Source of the DNA: Planococcus citri
Lineage: Eukaryota > Arthropoda > Insecta > Hemiptera > Pseudococcidae
Direction: 5' to 3'
Assembly: GCF_950023065.1 (NCBI RefSeq)
Contig: NC_088679.1
Location: forward strand, 27,900,001-27,964,000
Length of the DNA stretch: 64,000 bases
Notes under the pieces: generated by a model
Seen by the model: only the letters and a program-made list of their open reading frames with translations
What the model was told of the DNA's origin: nothing
Database searches by the model: none
Shown: one piece after another, positions 9,361 to 22,079 of the stretch
Position numbering within the stretch: the stretch's first letter is position 1
How the letters are laid out: every line of letters starts with the position of its first letter
Program-made: the position numbers and the translations under genes

Positions 9361-10443
9361 ATTTTTAAACGCGGCGGGAATAAGTAAAGGTGAAGGATGA
9401 GAAAAAAATTGAAACATTAGCAAAGCATGGCATGGCACTCGAGTCGAAGTAAATTTTATTTGATTTCAACTCGAGAATAAACGTAGTAATAGTACCGAGT
9501 CAACAAACGTCGCGTCGTAAAGGTTCAAAAGTGTAAAAAGAGAGACGAGGAAAAAAAAGGATAATCCTATCTTCGTATTTGTCAAATACGATACTGTATA
9601 GTACGAGTTGAAGAAATAAAAGGTTGCTGGTGCAGGTGTGCAGGAGTAAGGGTGGACGAAAGAAGAAATTGTTGATTGGAAGCAAATCAACCAAGTAGGT
9701 AATAGAAAAAATGAAAATTTAATAACGTACTCGTTCGAGAACATTAAAGAACCGAGAATTCGTTTCACACCGCTTCCTCTATGGTATTTACTAAACGGAA
9801 ATTTCATTTTGTCGCAATATAAAAATACCATATATCCGAAGACGGTATCTTCCTCGTACTGTCGTGTATCTTCGTACGTATTACGTAAGTTAGGTACAAA
9901 TGATATGTACGGTGGTGTGATTTGCGATCGAATTATTAAATAATACGAACTTACTTACTCGATTGTGGAAAGTTGTGGGTTGTGGTTCAACGAAATCATG
10001 CAATAATCTATCTGTTTTGCTTCTTTTCGTATTTTTATTAGTGGTTTTACTGCAACGCATAATATAGACACAAGGAGTAGATTCAAACTCTATTCGGCTC
10101 ACCTATAGCTACTCCGAAAACTCTCTGATGGCATTTTTAGATAGGTACTTTTGACCCTTAGAAGAGCGCTAAAGTTACATTTTTTTTTTCAAATTTTGTC
10201 CTTGACAAATTTTGATTAATTTTTTTTCAAACTTGTAGCAATCCTCAATACAGGCTGAGGATTATTTTTATGTAAATAATATTGTTGAACATTTTTTTCA
10301 ACCATGTCTTGTTGGTAATGTTGGTAAACTTGGACCTACGAGTACCTACTTTCAGGGTTTCGAAGGTGCTGATTCTGATTCTGAAATCCATTTGAACACA
10401 AAATCGAATTTAATTCTTGGAGAAAGGTTCAAAATCCAAAATA
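9361..10443. other. Non-coding DNA between copia element and MITE
   Basis: AT-rich, with several short minus-strand open frames that show no domain or repeat kinship. No RNA gene recognised. Confidence 0.5.
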
Positions 10444-10446
10444 TAA

Positions 10447-10604
10447 AGGTGCGGCTATACTGAATTTAACCGTAACCTTAAACTTAACCCTAGAAGTTGA
10501 ACAAAGGCAACTTTTATGTTGACGTACATTAAATTCAGTATAAACCAGTCTTATTCTTAAGTTAAGGGAATAAGTTTACGGTTAAATTCAGTATAGCCGC
10601 ACCT
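10447..10604. mobile_element. 158-bp MITE with perfect ~29-bp inverted ends, Harbinger-like
   Basis: Both ends read AGGTGCGGCTATACTGAATT inward and stay identical through TAACCGTAA, about 29 bp. A 3-bp duplication TAA lies at 10444-10446 and 10605-10607. A TAA/TTA 3-bp duplication is the mark of PIF/Harbinger transposons, so this is probably a non-autonomous member. It encodes nothing. The right end touches the start of the reverse transcriptase remnant. Confidence 0.85.
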
Positions 10605-10609
10605 TAATG

Positions 10610-11790
10610 GTTTTGAATTATTCAATTGACCACATTCATGTTATGCGCCAGGTCATTGAAGAGACCAACGAATTTAGAATGCCCCTATGTTTAGCATTCA
10701 TTGATTTTGAAAAAGCATTTGATTCTTTGAAAATGGTGTCTATGATGACAGCTCTTGAAAAGATTGAAATCGATCCTGCTTACCTACGTGTGATCGAGTA
10801 TATCTACAGAAATGCCACAGCTTCTATTACAGTCAAATGAAGAAACAGCAAAAATAAGGCTCAAAAAGGGAATAAGACAGGGAGATGCTCTTTCACCTAA
10901 ATTGTTCACAGCCACACTCTATAACAGCATCAGAGATATACTATGGGGAGAAGGAGGACTGGAGATCTCTAGAGAAAAATTGACCCATTTGCTATATGCT
11001 GACGATGTGGTGCTGATAGCACAGGATATGGACGAACTTCAGGGAATGCTGGACAAGGTGAGAGATGCATGTCTAGAAGTAGGACTAAAAATTGATAAAG
11101 GGAAGACCAAGACTATGTGCAATGGGTTTGTAATTGATAAAAAATGTGTCCAGCTGGAGAATGATGAAATTGAAATGGTTGATGGATTTGTGTGCCTTGG
11201 CCAAGGTACGACAATGAATAATGATTTCAACAGAGAGATATCCAGGAGAATAAACGCATCATGGGCAGCATACTCGAGGCTGCGAGGAATTATCAGAGAG
11301 AAGTCAATACCGATGTGTCTGAGAAGAAAGGTCGCCAATCAATGCATCATTCCGGTGGCCTCATATGCTAGTGAGACATGGGTATTGACAAAGAAGCTGG
11401 AAGATCGAATTGTCAAGATGCAGAGGCGTATGGAGAGGTCAATGCTGGGGATAAAGCTGCGAGACAAATGGACAGTGGAGAAAATTCGGGAGACCACAGG
11501 GGTGACTGACATTATGGAGACAGCGAAGCGGAGTAAGTGGCGCTGGTCTGGCCATGTTGCCAGAAGTGGGGGTCAACGATGGGTGGTAAAGACTACTCAG
11601 TGGAGACCAGACAGAAAACGGGCACTGTAGAGACCAAAATGGAGGTGGGAGGATGAGATACGGACATGTGATGGAGAATGGTGGAGTACAGCCCAAGACC
11701 GGAGCTCGTGAAAAGAAGTTGGGGAGGCCTTCATCCAGCAGTGGATTGAGAAAAAGGGCTAAAAAGAAAGAAAGAAAAAAGAAAGGTTTT
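10610..11790 (+). pseudogene. RTE-like non-LTR reverse transcriptase, 5'-truncated and broken
   Basis: The remnant starts inside the reverse transcriptase domain (DHIHVMRQ), followed by FIDFEKAFDSL. A frameshift near 10835-10845 moves to the frame with GIRQGDALSPKLF, LLYADDVVLIA and the C-terminal WSGHVAR motif. In-frame stops at 11628-11630 (TAG) and near 11708 (TGA) break the tail, which resumes as EVGEAFIQQW. It ends at an AAAG-rich run (11761-11790), like the short tandem tails of RTE-clade elements. The endonuclease domain is missing. The clade assignment is from motif style only. Confidence 0.85.
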
Positions 11791-12380
11791 GGAAGTCGTT
11801 GATTCTGATTATTTTGAAATCAATTTGATCTGGATCGAAATTTTGTTTCGCAGAGAAGGGCTCAGGTTCGAAATTCTAAAAAATGCGAATAAATTTTCAT
11901 TTCAAGATCAAACCAATTTCAGAATAACAATCAGCACCTACAAAAACCTACATTTTGATTTCCTATATGTATTGAATTTTTTGAAATCTGGGAATTCCTG
12001 GAGAGAACTAATTTTGCGCTGGAGGCTCCAAAATCATCGTATCTAATGCCATCTTTTGTATATTTATCATTTTGTCTATGAATAGATTTGGCGTTCCATA
12101 AAAGTCATCATTCTCACAAACATTATTTTTTCGGAATCGTACGTGAGAGCTAATTACATTGCTCATCTGAGAATATGTAGAATAAAAAATCAGTAGGATT
12201 CCTGAAAATTTTTTCGGTGTAGAAATAACAATTTTTCAATTTAGTTTACGCTGCTATTTCGATTTTTTTTTCATCAATTTTTTCGAAATCTTGCTAAATG
12301 TTTAGAAATGAACTTGGACATTAAGTATGATTGATAAGTAGGTAATCTTGAAATCACAATACAAATTGTGTCCAGGGAGT
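11791..12380. other. Non-coding AT-rich DNA
   Basis: No gene recognised. Short open frames are unsupported. Confidence 0.5.
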
Positions 12381-12384
12381 GGTG

Positions 12385-13010
12385 ATCCTAACTTAAGATT
12401 TGGATATCACCGGATACGAGTAAAACAAAAACGTGAGATAAACAGTTCGTCTATTTTGAAAATTGAAGGGGCAAAACACGTTTTCAAAATTCAAAAGCCA
12501 AAATCCAATTCTGACTATGGAGGTCGGTAGTATTTTGAAAAATGAACAAAATACCTAGGCTATAATGATTTTTTGCCCAACTTGCAAATTGAAGGGGCTA
12601 CAAATGATTTTCATTTTCATTTTTCTTTTTCTAAAATTTGAAAAGTTTTTGTAGCTCAACTATTTTCGGTTTGCTAAAAATTTTATCAAAATTACAATTT
12701 TCGAACTTGGAAAAACTTTTCAGATTTTAGAGTAAGAAACAAATGTTCGTCACAAAACTTGTTTATTTTTTGAAGTAGTGTTCATTTCCGAATTCATTTT
12801 TTGCATCGGGATTTTTTGAAATTGAAAATTATTCGTAGCCTCTTCAATTTGCAAGTTGGGTAAAAAGTCATAATAGGTAATTTTGTTCATTTTTCAAAGT
12901 ACTACCGACCACCGAGGGTCGATGGTCAAATATTAGATTTTGAAAACGTATTTTGGCACTTCAATTTTGAAGGTAGGCTACACCTTCACATCACCTTTTT
13001 CTTAGTCGTA
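12385..13010. repeat. Foldback element, ~170-bp imperfect arms
   Basis: Left arm (about 12450-12640) contains CAAAACACGTTTTCAAAATT, GGTCGGTAGTA, GAACAAAATACCTA and CAACTTGCAAATTGAAG. The right arm (about 12815-12985) holds the complements in reverse order (CTTCAATTTGCAAGTTG, TAGGTAATTTTGTTC, TACTACCGACC, TTTTGAAAACGTATTTTG). The spacer is about 170 bp. Arms differ by scattered substitutions, so it is not recent. No coding. Confidence 0.75.
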
Positions 13011-14740
13011 CCTACTCGGTTCTAAATCTGAAGTTTGTACTTACCCAACTCTCCGAACACCTTGTAGAGCCTTCATTTTTTTTCAAAAATTAGAAACTTT
13101 GTTTTTTAAATCGTGAAAATCTCGAGAAATTGTGTGCTTTTATAAATCATTCAACTTACACATAGACCAAAAATGGAGACCGTTTTCTGTAAAAAAAAAA
13201 AAACTTTAGCATTTTTAATAAGCTATGTGACTGATGAACTTTCGAATCGATCGAAATGATCCTTTTTCATTTCAATACGCTGCCCAAAAATCAACTTTTC
13301 CGCAATGTTGAAACTGGAAAAACTTACTTACTTTAATTTGATCATTTTCAACGCACCTTATGATAAAGATTTAAATTAATTTTCTTTTTTTTTTTTTACA
13401 TGAATTCTCCAATTTTTGAAAACCGGCTCTAAATTGAGAACCCGGTCTTAAAAACGAGTTACTTACTCGTTCAAATCGTTTTAAAATTTATAGCGTTTCA
13501 CTCTCTAAATTATTTGAAACAGTGAAACTTCACTGTTTCAAAAGAGAGGCACCATGTGAAATAAAAAGGCACTTTTCCCATTCAAAAAATATGGTCGAAT
13601 GAGTGGATGAATTGGGTCTTCTCTTCAATTTTATTTCTAATGGTCTCGGACGATATCCCGTAATGTGAAAAATTTGCTCACAAATGTTTGACCGCTACCC
13701 CCACCCTTTCCTGTATATTTTAAAGCCGTTTAATTGCGTTTCGGATTAGTAGGTATTGAAATTTTTACATTTTGTAAAAAATGAATGATATTTTCCTTCC
13801 TTTGGCACAAAGTTGGGCTCGTCTTTTAAATGTGATTTGCTGTATTTTTTCCCCTTCGTTTTGAATTCGCATTTACTGAGATAGGTTTTTCACCATTTTA
13901 TGTTTAATCGCAAACTTAGGTAGGTACCTAAAACAAAGAGATCTCGTGTTTGCAAAAATTCTTAAAAAGTGGCTTTTCTGCGTAGTAGGTACGTTCTTAT
14001 GTAGAATCTCCAGCATGTACAGTCGGTTTTTTCGACCTCAGTGTTCTGAGGCTCAAAAATAAATGTAAATTAAATTGAAATGTGCCAAGAGTTTTTCCGT
14101 AAAAAACAAACTTCCTGAGGATTTTTGAAAAATGGTAACTCTTTTGTTTTGCCTGGATTTTTCAAATCTGAAAAAATTTGAAAAAAATATAGTGAATCTC
14201 CTCTCAAAAGCGATGTGCCTAGATAACTTAGTGCCAAAATAAGAAAAATTTCCTTTGTGTGTTCACCAAAATGAAAAAAAAAAATTCAAAATAATGCCTG
14301 GAAGGAGTGAGGGCGTGGGGTCAAAAATGTTTGGGAAGTTTTTTCTCATCAAAGGACATAATTTATGAACCCTTGGGAATAAAAATATGTATGGGTACCT
14401 ATGGGACCCGATTTCACATTTTGTTTTTGTTTTTCCAGACCTTTTATAAGTAATTTTAGACGAAGGGGGTAGTAATTAGTAATAAAATGTAGTTGAAAAT
14501 AATGCTAAAGAACAACATCTTCATTTTTCTCTGAATTTTTAGGAAAAAAAGTTTACTTACTCAACACTGCAAGCAGCGTTTGATTTATATTTCGTGGTAC
14601 TCACTGTTCAAGATTTTTAGTTGGAAAAAATCCTTGGAAACATAAGAGGGAAATTTTCACGAAAAGTAGATTTGTAGTGTTCATTGGAAAAAAAAATGTA
14701 GCTCAATACCAATAATAACTACACAATTTTTAAAGTTTTT
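13011..14740. other. Non-coding AT-rich DNA
   Basis: Homopolymer-rich, with no gene, tRNA or clear repeat boundary seen. Confidence 0.5.
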
Positions 14741-14992
14741 TTATGATGTAGGAGTGTAGGTATACACTTCATCCACTAAATACTGCTGAAAAAAATTTCA
14801 ATAAAAATGCACAAAGCGCGTTTTGGAACATTATTTTTTTTTTAATTTTTAGTGAATTGGCTATTTAGGTGAGTTTAACACCTCATTTTGGTAGGTTGAT
14901 GATGTAGGAATGTGAGTTGATACTTCATCTACCAAGTACTGCTGAAAACCCAACTTCGATAAAAATGGACAAAGCGAGTTTTGGAATATCAC
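14741..14992 (+). repeat. Direct duplication, ~161-bp period
   Basis: GATGTAGGAGTGTAGG...CACTTCATCCACTAAATACTGCTGAAAA...CACAAAGCGCGTTTTGGAA at about 14742-14830 recurs at about 14903-14990 with roughly 80% identity by eye (TACTGCTGAAAA and CAAAGCGAGTTTTGGAA conserved). Two copies only. It may be the edge of a dispersed element. Confidence 0.7.
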
Positions 14993-17580
14993 TCTTCATC
15001 TGAAATTTTGATTACAAGAGTCTCAGAACATCAAACATGCTCTTCCTAGCTTGGTTTTATTCAAACCGGAGAGGATGAGTTCGGAGGTTCTCGTGTAAAC
15101 ATCCTCCCCACTACCTCTAAAGGGGCTCCATACCAATAACGAATAGTTCCTTTCGTTATTCGATGGGTAGTTTTTGGGAACGAAGAACAAAATTGGAAAT
15201 CGAAAGATATACCTTTGAAAATCACATTTTCCTGTTCGTATTGATGTGGAACAATTCTGATGAGAGGGGGGGGGGTTTCTATCTCCCAATATTTGCGTAA
15301 ATACATTTTCACGAAATAATAACTCGTTTTAAGTCAACTTTTAAACTTTCATTTTCTCTTTATAGACTTACTTTGATTTGGTTACGATGAAAAATTTACC
15401 TTTGATTTAAAATTCCGAGTTTTTTTCTCGCAAAATAATTTTCAAATTCGAAAAAAAAATTGTTTACTTACTCCGTTTTGAATACTTGAAGTGAGTATTA
15501 TACACAAATGTAAGAGTAGTATTGTATGAGCTTTTTTCGTCTTGAGAATGGTTATCCTCATATCTTACCCAATTTAATTGATTTTCCGAAATACACCACA
15601 ATTGTGTGGAATATTATTCCCAAACGTTATTTTTTTCAACCTTATATATTAAATAGATTCGAGTAATAGTATCTTTTAAAATAGTAAAAATCTTCGTTCG
15701 CGTTACATTCTCACAATAAAAACCATTTCCGCTTCAGTAGCCACGTTTCTCAATTTTCATCTACTGATAAAAACAGCGGCGTGTTAGAATTTCAAACGAT
15801 TATTTTGAAACGTAGAAAATCCTTATCTGATTTAATATTTCGGGAACAATACCAAACCATCTGAATGCGAGCTTTTTTACGCGACTTTCTCACGGTCGGT
15901 TTTTATTTTCATCGTTTTCTCGTGCTGTGGTGTTGTCGTTTATGTACCTATAGAATAAGTACATACATGGAGAGTATGCGAGTTTCATATAATACTCTGG
16001 GTACGTATGTAGATCTCCTTATGTGGAAATTCATTTGCCATAAGTGTCGTTTAAATGCGATAAAGTAGTGGAAAATTTGCGTTCGAGTGTACCTACAATG
16101 TAAGGTACCTACTTATAAATTTGTTGGTATTTTTTTCGAGTCGTTTGAATTTGCAGGAAGAGTTTTCGCCTGGTGTGGATTTTGTTTATAGTGAAAATTT
16201 TTGAAGGTATTTTTGTTGGGAAAGATTCGGTTGAAATAACGATTTAAAAGTACTCGTTCGAACTAGTTTTTGAAGTCCTGGAAGGTTTGCATCTGAGCTT
16301 CTTAGAACCGTCACCAAAAACCTGAGTTTAATTCGTGGCTCTATCAAACGAAATACTTCATAATAACTCCTTCGATCACCTCAACTAGAGTATTCGTGAA
16401 GAATTTCACCTTGGGTGATATCTAGGGTACGATGACTGTAGCAGCACGCGAAGAGTTAGTTTTGGTATAATTAAACTTTTCCTTCAGCCGATTCGATAAA
16501 TAATATGCACGACTACAATACGACAAACTAACTAAATAAGTTTCTTATCTGTTAGGTCGTTTAGGTTACGATTGAATACGAAATTCAAATATCGAATTGT
16601 CTGGGTGACATGTTTAAAAGAAGAAAATTATTTCTTTTTTCGTACCATCGACGAACAGTACCCATACTACGTAGAAAACTAGACTAGGTAAGTTAGACGC
16701 CGGATACGGATAGTTTGGTAAATTACAAATGAGATTCTATTCTGCTCTATAGAAAAGTTCAATAAGAGAGAGAATTCCAGGTTATACCTACATACATACG
16801 AGTATAAGGCAGCATCATCAATACGAATGTGTAGTCAATAAAAGAAGAAAAAGCTAATATTACGTTTGGAATTCGGCAATAAGAACAGATGCATTTTTCT
16901 CGTGTATAAATAAGCCGACGGTCCTAGATCTTGGGTCGTTGGGTCGTCAAACGTTGAAAGAAATTAATTTAGAGTTGGGTTTCGTGAAAAGCATCTACTT
17001 TCGGAGTTCGTTTTATGGTTAGGTATTTCGAACGAATGAATGAATGAACGAACCTCGTCTATAATATAGTGGTACCTAATACCTCTATATGTATACGCAC
17101 GTGTAGAGCTTTGGCGCTTTATTATTATTATGTGTGTGAAATTGACAAATGTATAGTTTCGATAATAATAACGTAGCTTCTCGCGATGTGTACGTACATA
17201 AATTTTTTAAACGAATGAGAGTTATATTTTCATAGAGAGATATTTCGCAGATTCTCGATTCGCGATTCGCGAATATAATATAATATCGCGTATCGAATGA
17301 GTTATCGTCAAGGTTATTGTTCGAATGAGTGCAATCGCGCGTCTCCGCAAGTACGTGTTTGTTATGGTTTCCCTGCCTCCTGGCGCACAACTCTCCTATC
17401 GAAGTTTAGCGGTGACGTTACACGCATTTCTAACTGAACCACGTTGTTCTCTTGGGAATGACGATGCGGCGGCCGCAGCACATCGAAACAGTGTTTTATT
17501 AAAAACTTGGCTATAGTGTTGAAAAAATATTGATGAAAATTTACCGCCAACGATGTGCGTGAAAAGTGCTATATTTCAAA
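14993..17580. other. Mostly unique non-coding DNA, CpG-richer near 17.2-17.5 kb
   Basis: This stretch lacks obvious foldbacks and has more CpG than its surroundings, notably 17320-17500, where GCGGCGGCCGCAGCACATCG occurs. A short GAAT repeat lies at about 17033-17050. The CpG cluster could be a promoter or an untranslated exon. A 63-codon + strand open frame crosses it (17325-17516), but I find no domain and do not call a gene. Confidence 0.4.
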
Positions 17581-18895
17581 GGGGTAAATTTACCAGAGGT
17601 TGATGTGTAGGTATTTGGTATATTCGTTCGATGTGTTGATTTCGTTCGTCGATTTGGGGAATAATGAGTGTGGGATTCGGAGATTGTGTCATTTTTTTGA
17701 ATTTAAAAAAAAAAATTGTTTTCTCTGATATTAAAAATACCCTACAACTGGGTAGGTATGTGAAAAATGTGTTGTGGGAAAAAGGGGAGATGGAGTGATT
17801 ATTTGTTGAAGAGGCTGAACGAACTTACCGAAAAAAAGTCAAGAATGATGCTTACCATGGGTTCAAAATCTTGTTCGTGATTCTTGATATTTACATACAT
17901 CTCCTCATCTCCTCAACTAGCAAAACAAATTTTGAATCGCACAAAAGGGAAACAAAAGATGATACTAAAATACTCCTCTAGGAAACATTCCAAAAGTTGG
18001 ATTATTTCATTTCTCGATTTTTGGTGAATTTTCAAAAATTCAAAGACCCATTTCTTATTGAGAAAAAAAAGGTTAAAATTTGATCATATTGATGGGAAAT
18101 CTGAAATTTGGTTATACCTCATTTTTGACTTCCTGAATCGATCGATGATGGTTTCAAATTGTTCTGGAACTTCCAGTGGATTTTCAGATCCTCTCGTTCT
18201 TGAAAAAATGTGGTTAGTCGAGTGAAAATGAAATTCAGCTTCTATAAACTCTAATTTGCCATCTTTTTTGGCCCTGTCGATCAATTTAGACACGTATTTT
18301 CAAAATTTATCTGTCCTACTTCAAATCCAAATTCTTCTCCAACGATTATTTTTGAGGGGGGGGGGGGAATTCATCATTCCCGAAAACGTGAATGAAAAAA
18401 GCTGAAATTTTGTTGGTACTCCATTTTTGACCTTCTAGAGTAAATTGATGATAGTTTTGAATCACCCTGAAGTCAGCGCATTTTCGAAAGTGCTTCAGGT
18501 AATACAGGTAATACAAGTTCATAAGTGCTGAGTTTCATGTTCAATCCCACTGACCGCATTTTTTCGAAAGCTAGAGAATCCAAAAATCCACTGGAGGCTG
18601 CAGAACGGTTTGAAACTCGAAAGGTCGAGGGGGCACAAACCAAATCATAGTCTTCCATGTTACAGTAGACTACTGGTTAACTGACTCCCAATTTACCAAT
18701 TTTTGGTTTAACCGAGCATATAACTGGAACTGATTTTTCCAGCTAAATGTTTAACCAATTTGAAAAAGTCAGTTGATTTATTTATTCGATTATCTGATTT
18801 TTTGGCTTGAATTATAAGAAAAAATGTATGCGAATGATTGGAAAACTCTCATCTCATCTTGATGTTAAAAAAACAAGTAAAATAAAAAATATAAT
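17581..18895. other. Non-coding DNA with dispersed GGCTCC/GAACTTCC repeat fragments
   Basis: Two fragments of the dispersed family are present: about 18140-18200 (inverted, TTCAAATTGTTCTGGAACTTCC) and about 18585-18620 (CCACTGGAGGCTGCAGAACGG). A run of 13 G lies at about 18356-18367. No gene. Confidence 0.5.
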
Positions 18896-18899
18896 CATC

Positions 18900-19452
18900 A
18901 CATGAAGAGTCCAGGGAAAGAACCAGGTAAGTCACTTTTTCAAACTTCTGAGTTACGGCGTTTTGAAGTATCAAAAGGCTCCAATTTTGTAGCGAATTTG
19001 AATTTCATCAAGGTAATGACTGGAAATACATCACACAACATCCCACAAACACAACTTGAGGCATTGTAGGAAAAAAATGAAGAGATGAGCCAGTCACGAC
19101 TTGAAAAGTCACTGTTTTCGTGAAAAAATCAAGCAAAAAAATCGAAAAATCAGTGTTTCGCAACAACTTGAATTCGATGAAAATCGATTATTATGATGAC
19201 ATAATGAAAATTTTTTGTATTCTAAATAGTTGACGATGTTGAAATTTTCTTCCTGTCGCCTCACATTTGGTCTCGGCTCATTTTTCTCTTCTCCTCTTTT
19301 TTTTAAAGGCCATTTTAACCACGAAAAATCGATTTTTTTCAAAATGTAAATGAACTACATTTTTTCTACTCCTCAGTGTGAATTTAATTCAACCCTAAAC
19401 TCATTTTTGAAAAAAAGTGACTTACCTGGTTCTTTCCGTGGACTCTTCACAT
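18900..19452. repeat. Foldback pair with ~50-bp arms
   Basis: Left arm 18900-18952 (CATGAAGAGTCCAGGGAAAG, AACCAGGTAAGTCACTTTTT). Right arm about 19398-19452 is its reverse complement with two differences (CCACGG for CCAGGG, one indel). The spacer of about 445 bp is AT-rich with no coding. Confidence 0.75.
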
Positions 19453-19675
19453 TGTTTTTGTAAAAAAAATTAGGTAAAACTTGAGAAAGAAATAAAAAAT
19501 TGGGAAATTTTAAATAAAAAATACCTACTAAAAAGAAGCAAATCAAAAATTGACTTTTCAAAAAAATCTGTCATCATAGTTTTTTGTTTTCCAGATGGAA
19601 TTCTTTACAAACTCGCCCCATCCTCCATTAAAAAAAAACAGTAAATTTTTGTTTCGCAGCTGTTTTTTTATTTTG

Positions 19676-19882
19676 AGAAAAAGTTTCTACTTCTTGAAAA
19701 AATAAGTTTCCACTTTTTAAAAATAGTTTCCACTTTTTGAAAAAAGTTTCCACTTTTTAAAAAAAGTTTCTACTTCTTAAAAAATAGTTTCCACTTTTTA
19801 AAAATAGTTTCCACTTTTTGAAAAAAGTTTCTACTTCTTAAAAAAATAGTTTCCACTTTTTAAAAAAAGAGTCTACTTCTTT
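19676..19882 (+). repeat. Tandem array of a ~21-23-bp unit
   Basis: About nine units of AAAAARAGTTTCYACTTYTT with small length changes in the A/T runs. Two variants alternate, CCACTTTTT and CTACTTCTT, which suggests expansion by unequal exchange of a two-unit block. Confidence 0.85.
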
Positions 19883-22075
19883 TTACGTTTTACCAAATTT
19901 TTTTACGAAGGCCAGTGACTATATTTGTTTTATTTTGTTCGTGGCTCTTCAAAATAAAAATATGGACTTCATTTTAGACTTTTTTCAGTATCCAAGTTCC
20001 TCTTGATAACTCGGATAATCTAGAATCTACTGTAGTTTGATAAATTTTTAATTTTTTTTTCATGAGAAATGGACTTGATTTGAATTTTTTAGAATTCGCC
20101 AAAAAATGGATTTCATTATAATATGAATATTTTACTGGGCATATGTCTTGTGATTTTTTGGGGTTCTTGCCTAGTGGAAGTCCTAATATGTGGGTGTAAA
20201 GGAGTATTTCTAGACACTGGATCGTAATTTTGGAAGGGGAGACATGAACAAAAACCTTTTTTTCGTGAAGGTCTGGCATTTACAGAAATTATGTAGGTAT
20301 CTCGAAGATACCTACCTACCTACACTCCTTTTATTGGTCATTTCGAGATGCCTTCTGAGCCAATTCGTCAATTTTTATCCATCTGTGGCCTTTCAAAATT
20401 AATTGGTCAAAAGTGGTACATTATTCCATGAGAGAGTACAATTATTACAATTTGTAATTAAAAAACGTATCATTTCAGCAAATTCCAGATAGAAGGTTCT
20501 AAAGTTATTGCTGTCATTGTTGTTGTTGTTGCTGTTGTTGTTTTATGACCTTATAATTTTCTGTGTCGGAACTCCTTCAATGTAAAAAGGAACTCCTTTA
20601 ATGTAGAAAAAATCACTTGAACGTCTCTTTGGAATTTGCTGAAATTTTATGTTTTTCAATTATAAATTTGTAATCATTTTACTCTCATGGAATTATAGAT
20701 CTCGTTTGATCAATATTGAAATATTAGGTAGGCGAAATTAAATTTCTGTTCATGGGGAATTCTTTTCGCATTTTTGTAGAAATCGTCGACCAAACTTTTA
20801 ATTTTTTGTTCGAATTAAACATGATATGTTATACTTACCTACTTATAAATTTTTCAACTAAGTAGCTGTGAAAAAATAAGAGTAGGTTTTATTTTTCGCG
20901 AATTTATCAACTCGAGTAGGTATATCGCAAAAAGACCCGTGAAATTAATCTCGAAACCTATCCGTAAGTTATGTGACACGCATTGTTTAATTTCTGGAAA
21001 CCATTATGATCTGCCTTCGTGATCCAAACTACTTGCATTTGTTACAAAAGTTGAACCAATAAACCGTCTTGGGCGAATTGGGAATTTAGTTGGATATTTT
21101 GCGTGATAGATGAATGTATAGGATAGAGTTTCTTATACGTAATAGCATGTATCCTCTCTAGGGATCGAGAAACTGCGCTCATTTATTTTAGGTTTACCCA
21201 TCTTAGTTGTTTAGTGATTTAATTAGACGAACTATAAACTTGGAGAGCATGTCCTTTGCGGCTTCTTGCAAGTTTTCCTTTCTATTACCATCTCGAAGTA
21301 TGATTGGTTTTGTATTATCGTCGTCTTGTCCGCCGCGTTGCCGCTCTTTAAACAAGGAATTTTAGTGCAGTTTCTGCGAAACGTGTTCGCTGTTCGAGAT
21401 GATTGTAACTTTTTCAATTCGTTCGTGAAATTCGTGAACGCATTCACTGTAAGCGTGAGCAAAATTGTTTTCTAGTAGATTTTGAAAATGAAAATGAAAA
21501 CAGAAAATACCTTATGAAATCTTTCACCTCGTTTTCTCTTTTGGTTGAGATATTTTTAAAATATTTCAAGTCGATGTGCAAGATGGAAATATTTTGCAGC
21601 CTATTCTGCGAAACTCGAGACGATTTTGTTTTGAAATATCTTCGTAGTTGGATCATCGTTTTTTCAAGTTACAGAACAAAGCATCAATACGAACAATAAA
21701 TATGGGAATTTTAAAATCATATCTTCCGTTCAGTTCAGACTCATTCCTATTTTTTCCGCATTCACTTATGACTACCGATTTTCCATTTTTCATACTTACT
21801 CGTATTTAGGCATTTGGAGGTTGTTTCCTGTGATTTTTATTTTATGTTTCTGCAGTTGATTCCGCAGCATTTTTCTTGCAATCAATTTTTAAAGATTTCG
21901 ACAAACCGGTATGTAATAGTTGTCTGATTGATTTTTAATTTTTTTTGCGACAAACCTTTCAATGCTTGAGAGGAGCTCACTCGATTTTCAGGAATTTTCA
22001 TGAAAGAAGTTGAACTGAACTATGAGGTCGTGATACATGTTTGAAAATTTTAGATGATGCTGATTTCCGAAGACA
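19883..22075. other. Non-coding DNA
   Basis: A GTT/GCT trinucleotide run lies at about 20515-20541. Short open frames around 21230-21700 on both strands overlap one another and show no domain. No gene is called. Confidence 0.5.
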
Positions 22076-22079
22076 AATT

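Noticed and set aside
17325..17516. 63-codon frame in the CpG-rich patch as a first exon
   Set aside because: No donor in a good position, no domain, and the opposite strand is equally open.
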